From assembly GCA_900546675.1 (NCBI GenBank), contig URDQ01000070.1:1-8660 (forward strand): a DNA stretch of 8,660 nt. Reading direction: 5' to 3'. The DNA comes from an uncultured Porphyromonas sp. (GTDB lineage Bacteria > Bacteroidota > Bacteroidia > Bacteroidales > Porphyromonadaceae). A program made the translations under genes and the position numbers. Within the stretch, counting starts at the first letter, position 1. The number at the start of each line of letters is the position of its first letter. Shown piece after piece: positions 6,649-8,660 of this stretch. The notes beneath the pieces were generated by a model. It made no database searches. It was given only the letters and a program-made list of their open reading frames with translations, and was not told where the DNA came from.

Positions 6649-7986
6649 ATGAAGCGCCTACTCGTCCTCTTCGTTAGTCTCCTCACACTGCCACTCTTTA
6701 TGGTCCAAGGTCAGGAGCTAGACTCGCTCACGCAAGCCTTTCGTGCGAAGCCCTCTGTAGCTATCGCTACGCAGCTCGTGGAGCAGGCTACCGAGCGAGG
6801 ACGCAGTGACCTAGCCGTCTCAGCTTATGAGTACCTCGCCCATCAAAATGGCAAGTACTTGCCCGCTCTTTGGGAGAGCTATCTCCGAGAGTTGCGACTA
6901 GACGAGCTCTCCGCTTCGCTCGAGAAGCAGAGCAAAGCGCGCAAGCCGCATCACGCCACCGACCTCTACGCTGAGCGACTGCATGCGTTGCGCCGGCTTA
7001 TGGGAAACGTCCTTTGGCTAGAAGTGGCCGACACCATTACCATTGTACGAGAGCAGTTAGCCAGCTACCTCAATGGACAAGGTGTCAAAGTCTTCTCCTG
7101 TGACAGCCTAGGACTAGGCTTTCTCACCGAGCGAGGCGATCGATACATCAGACCGCTCCGAGAGCAACCCGATGCGCCCGTGCGTCTCGTCTATGGTGGA
7201 CTCCTTGCCAATCAGCCGATCCCCACAACCCTTCAAGCGGATGCCACGATTATTACCGCCATCCCAGACAGCCTAGAGGCCCCCTCTTACCCCTCACTAG
7301 CTCCAGACGGTATCACGCTCTATTTCTCAGCTATTAGCAAGCACGGACTGGGTGGACGAGACCTCTATATGACTCGCCAGACCGCCTCGGGAGGTTATCT
7401 GCAGCCAGTCCCACTAGGACTCCCGTACAACAGCACGGGCGATGACTTGCTCCTCGCTTTCAACGCTGAGCGTCATCTCGGCTATCTCGTCTCCGATCGC
7501 TATGCTCCTCACGGCATGATTACCGTCTATCGCTTTGTCTACAATGATGGCGAGGTGACCGAGGTACCCTCCAATGACCCCGCTCTCCTGCGTCAGTACG
7601 CTATGCTACGCCCTTATCCTATCACGCAGCGTCCTGACGTAGACTACGGAGCTTTGCTGAGCCAGCAAACAACCGCACAGCCTGCCCACAGCACCGCCTC
7701 TCAGGGAGCCTTCGTTGTGGCGCCAAATGTGGTCTATAGTAGTCGGGAGCAGTTTCACTCCACCGAGGCTGCGGCCCTCTACGATCAGTATCTGACGCAG
7801 CAAAAGCAGCTCACCGAGCAGGAGCAGACACTGGCACGCCTCCGCACAGCATACCATCAGCACAGTGGCAATGATGCCGACCTGACCGAGATGATCCTAC
7901 AGCTCGAGCGTCAGATTCCCGTAGCCCGCAAGGCATTGCGCACACTTGCTCAGGAGATACGACAGCTCGAGCGCCCTCATCTCTAA
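6649..7986 (+). CDS. Exported PD40-repeat protein with C-terminal coiled coil, function unknown
   Basis: This 445-residue protein begins with a clear signal peptide: MKRLL, a hydrophobic core to about residue 18, and likely cleavage after VQG (21). It should be periplasmic or held at the outer membrane. Residues about 25-140 are helical and may form TPR-like pairs (for example 53-80). Residues 213-240 are a recognisable PD40/TolB-like blade: YPSLAPDGITLYFSA followed by GLGGRDLYMTR. A partner strand set runs to PLGLPYNSTGDD (255-266), and a second partial blade lies around 275-296. Residues about 372-442 are rich in Gln, Glu and Leu and look like a coiled coil. The blade style matches PD40 proteins of Bacteroidota such as the type IX secretion protein PorE, but there is no OmpA-like C-terminal domain, so this is not a PorE orthologue. 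The ATG is supported by the signal peptide directly after it. The name is descriptive; I do not recognise a characterised homologue. Confidence 0.85.
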   Translation: MKRLLVLFVSLLTLPLFMVQGQELDSLTQAFRAKPSVAIATQLVEQATERGRSDLAVSAYEYLAHQNGKYLPALWESYLRELRLDELSASLEKQSKARKPHHATDLYAERLHALRRLMGNVLWLEVADTITIVREQLASYLNGQGVKVFSCDSLGLGFLTERGDRYIRPLREQPDAPVRLVYGGLLANQPIPTTLQADATIITAIPDSLEAPSYPSLAPDGITLYFSAISKHGLGGRDLYMTRQTASGGYLQPVPLGLPYNSTGDDLLLAFNAERHLGYLVSDRYAPHGMITVYRFVYNDGEVTEVPSNDPALLRQYAMLRPYPITQRPDVDYGALLSQQTTAQPAHSTASQGAFVVAPNVVYSSREQFHSTEAAALYDQYLTQQKQLTEQEQTLARLRTAYHQHSGNDADLTEMILQLERQIPVARKALRTLAQEIRQLERPHL

Positions 7987-7994
7987 AAGTGGTC

Positions 7995-8020
7995 TATATT
8001 TGGGAAAATCACTACCTTAG
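7995..8020 (+). promoter_or_regulatory. Promoter region of the lipoprotein gene, two candidate -7 boxes
   Basis: TATATTTG (7995-8002) matches TAnnTTTG perfectly, and TACCTTAG (8013-8020) matches with one change. The second lies 40 bp before the ATG at 8053, close to the 37-bp distance between box and ATG at the first gene, so it may be the active one despite the mismatch. Neither has a TTTG at the normal -33 spacing. The leader (about 8027-8052) is AT-rich, with AATAAATAAC and no Shine-Dalgarno sequence. No terminator is seen after the upstream gene, so some read-through is possible. Confidence 0.5.
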
Positions 8021-8052
8021 CGGGCGTTAAACCAATAAATAACCCAATCACA

Positions 8053-8496
8053 ATGAAAAAAGAACAATTAATCCGCATCTGCCTAGCCATACTGCTAGCC
8101 AGTACCACTCTGATGCTCAGCTCCTGCAAGAAGGATAAGGAGCCAAAAGAGAAAGACCCCAAGGAGGCGCTCGTCAATACTCGCTGGAAGACCGATATGA
8201 ATATATCAGGGCTTGACATCGATGATGAAGATCGCGACATCTCTGGAGAGCTGTTCTTCAAAAGTCAGACAGAGGGTGAATTGACGATGGCTGCTGAAGG
8301 CATTAAGTACACCGTTCCTGTGTCTTACAGCTATGCTGCTAAGCAAAAGGCTTACACTGCCACTATAACAATAGAAAATGACACCAATCACTTCATCATG
8401 AAGGTCAATTGGGATACTAATATCCTGCTCCTCTATATGCAGAAAGATGGTGTCACACTCCCGATGCCTATGATGGGCTTTACGCTTGTTAAGTAG
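8053..8496 (+). CDS. Small lipoprotein, predicted beta-rich, function unknown
   Basis: This 147-residue protein has a lipoprotein signal: a charged MKKEQLIR start, a hydrophobic core, and the lipobox LSSC with the lipidated cysteine at C25. After the cysteine comes KKDKEPKEKDPKE, a charged and flexible tether. Bacteroidota surface lipoproteins often carry a Lys/Asp/Glu-rich export signal here, so surface display is possible, though the match to published consensus forms is loose. Residues about 40-147 alternate polar and hydrophobic residues in short strands (for example GELFFKSQ, GELTMAAEG, AYTATITIEN, HFIMKVNW, MMGFTLVK). Together with NTRWKTD at the start of the domain, this resembles the lipocalin-like or META-like small lipoproteins common in this phylum, but no family can be assigned. 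It appears monocistronic, with its own promoter region and a strong terminator 57 bp after the stop. Confidence 0.85.
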   Translation: MKKEQLIRICLAILLASTTLMLSSCKKDKEPKEKDPKEALVNTRWKTDMNISGLDIDDEDRDISGELFFKSQTEGELTMAAEGIKYTVPVSYSYAAKQKAYTATITIENDTNHFIMKVNWDTNILLLYMQKDGVTLPMPMMGFTLVK

Positions 8497-8553
8497 TCAG
8501 CTCTAAGGCACGAGATCTATTTGTAGAGGCATAGTCCTACGATAAATTAGTAT

Positions 8554-8589
8554 GGGGTAGAGACCTAAGCGGTTTCTGCCCCTTCTTTT
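8554..8589 (+). terminator. Strong intrinsic terminator after the lipoprotein gene
   Basis: GGGGTAGAGACC (8554-8565) pairs with GGTTTCTGCCCC (8571-8582) over 12 bp, with two G-U pairs, around the 5-nt loop TAAGC. TTCTTTT follows directly. This is a textbook intrinsic terminator reading on the + strand. On the complement the hairpin is followed by ATACTAATT rather than a T run, so it is not clearly bidirectional. Confidence 0.92.
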
Positions 8590-8618
8590 GTGTACGCTCG
8601 ACAGATGTCTTACCCTGA
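8587..8618 (+). promoter_or_regulatory. Possible weak promoter for a gene entering at the right edge
   Basis: TTTG at 8587-8590 could serve as a -33 element. It is followed after exactly 20 bp by TACCCTGA (8611-8618), a poor match to TAnnTTTG that keeps only TA and one T. The spacing is right, and the box would lie 36 bp before the ATG at 8647, like the box-to-ATG distances at the other promoters here. The TTTG overlaps the tail of the terminator. Treat this as a guess. Confidence 0.2.
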
Positions 8619-8646
8619 AAAAAGTTGACTCGTAAGAAATATAACT

Positions 8647-8660
8647 ATGAGTACAATGAA
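8647..8660 (+). CDS. Possible start of a further gene, cut by the window end
   Basis: An ATG at 8647 opens a frame (Met-Ser-Thr-Met) that runs off the window, with a second in-frame ATG at 8656. The preceding AAGAAATATAACT is AT-rich like the other leaders here, and a terminator lies upstream. Only four codons are visible, so neither the product nor the reality of the gene can be judged. Confidence 0.25.

Noticed and set aside
7999..8020. TTTG (7999-8002) as a -33 element paired with TACCTTAG (8013-8020)
   Set aside because: The spacer is only 10 bp, against the usual 19-21 bp, so the two cannot form one promoter.
7983..8261. 92-codon - strand frame overlapping the lipoprotein gene
   Set aside because: The + strand gene has a lipobox, a promoter region and a terminator, and the reverse frame would be antisense to all its signals.
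8627..8632. TTGACT-like sequence near 8625 as a sigma-70 type -35 box
   Set aside because: The host appears to be a Bacteroidota member, whose main sigma factor uses different boxes, and no matching -10 element fits before the ATG at 8647.
8608..8636. TCTTAC/GTAAGA inverted repeat near the right edge
   Set aside because: The arms are only 6 bp with a loop of about 18 nt and no T run; this is expected by chance.

Overview
The window is about 8.7 kb from a Bacteroidota chromosome, most likely a Porphyromonas-type member of the Bacteroidales. This rests on a large DUF2723 membrane protein typical of the phylum, a perfect phylum-type -7 box (TAnnTTTG) before the first gene, AT-rich starts without Shine-Dalgarno sequences, a PD40-repeat periplasmic protein, and a lipoprotein with a Bacteroidota-like charged stretch after its cysteine. 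Coding DNA is moderately GC-rich, which fits the P. asaccharolytica/uenonis side of the genus better than P. gingivalis, but the species cannot be fixed by eye. All genes lie on the + strand.

Layout. Positions 1-128 are an upstream region with a 12-bp direct repeat and a promoter. Four tightly spaced genes follow (gaps of 29, 39 and 6 bp): a DUF2723/TMEM260-like GT-C membrane glycosyltransferase candidate (129-3401), a cofactor-dependent phosphoglycerate mutase gpmA (3431-4177), a dihydrolipoyl dehydrogenase lpdA (4217-5587) and a ketopantoate reductase-family protein (5594-6556). They look like one transcription unit, closed by a nested hairpin at 6565-6603. Five tandem TCTAAYN heptamers then run almost to the start codon of an exported PD40/coiled-coil protein (6649-7986). 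A separate promoter region serves a small lipoprotein gene (8053-8496), which ends at a very clear intrinsic terminator (8554-8589). The last 14 bases may open another gene.

Function. The first unit mixes a predicted cell-envelope glycosyltransferase with housekeeping carbon and cofactor enzymes (glycolysis, 2-oxoacid or glycine oxidation, pantothenate/CoA). No pathway ties all four together, so the grouping may only reflect shared expression. The two downstream genes encode envelope proteins of unknown function. No mobile element, CRISPR array, tRNA or rRNA was seen. The least explained items are the heptamer array, the orphan PD40 protein, and the substrate of the DUF2723 protein.
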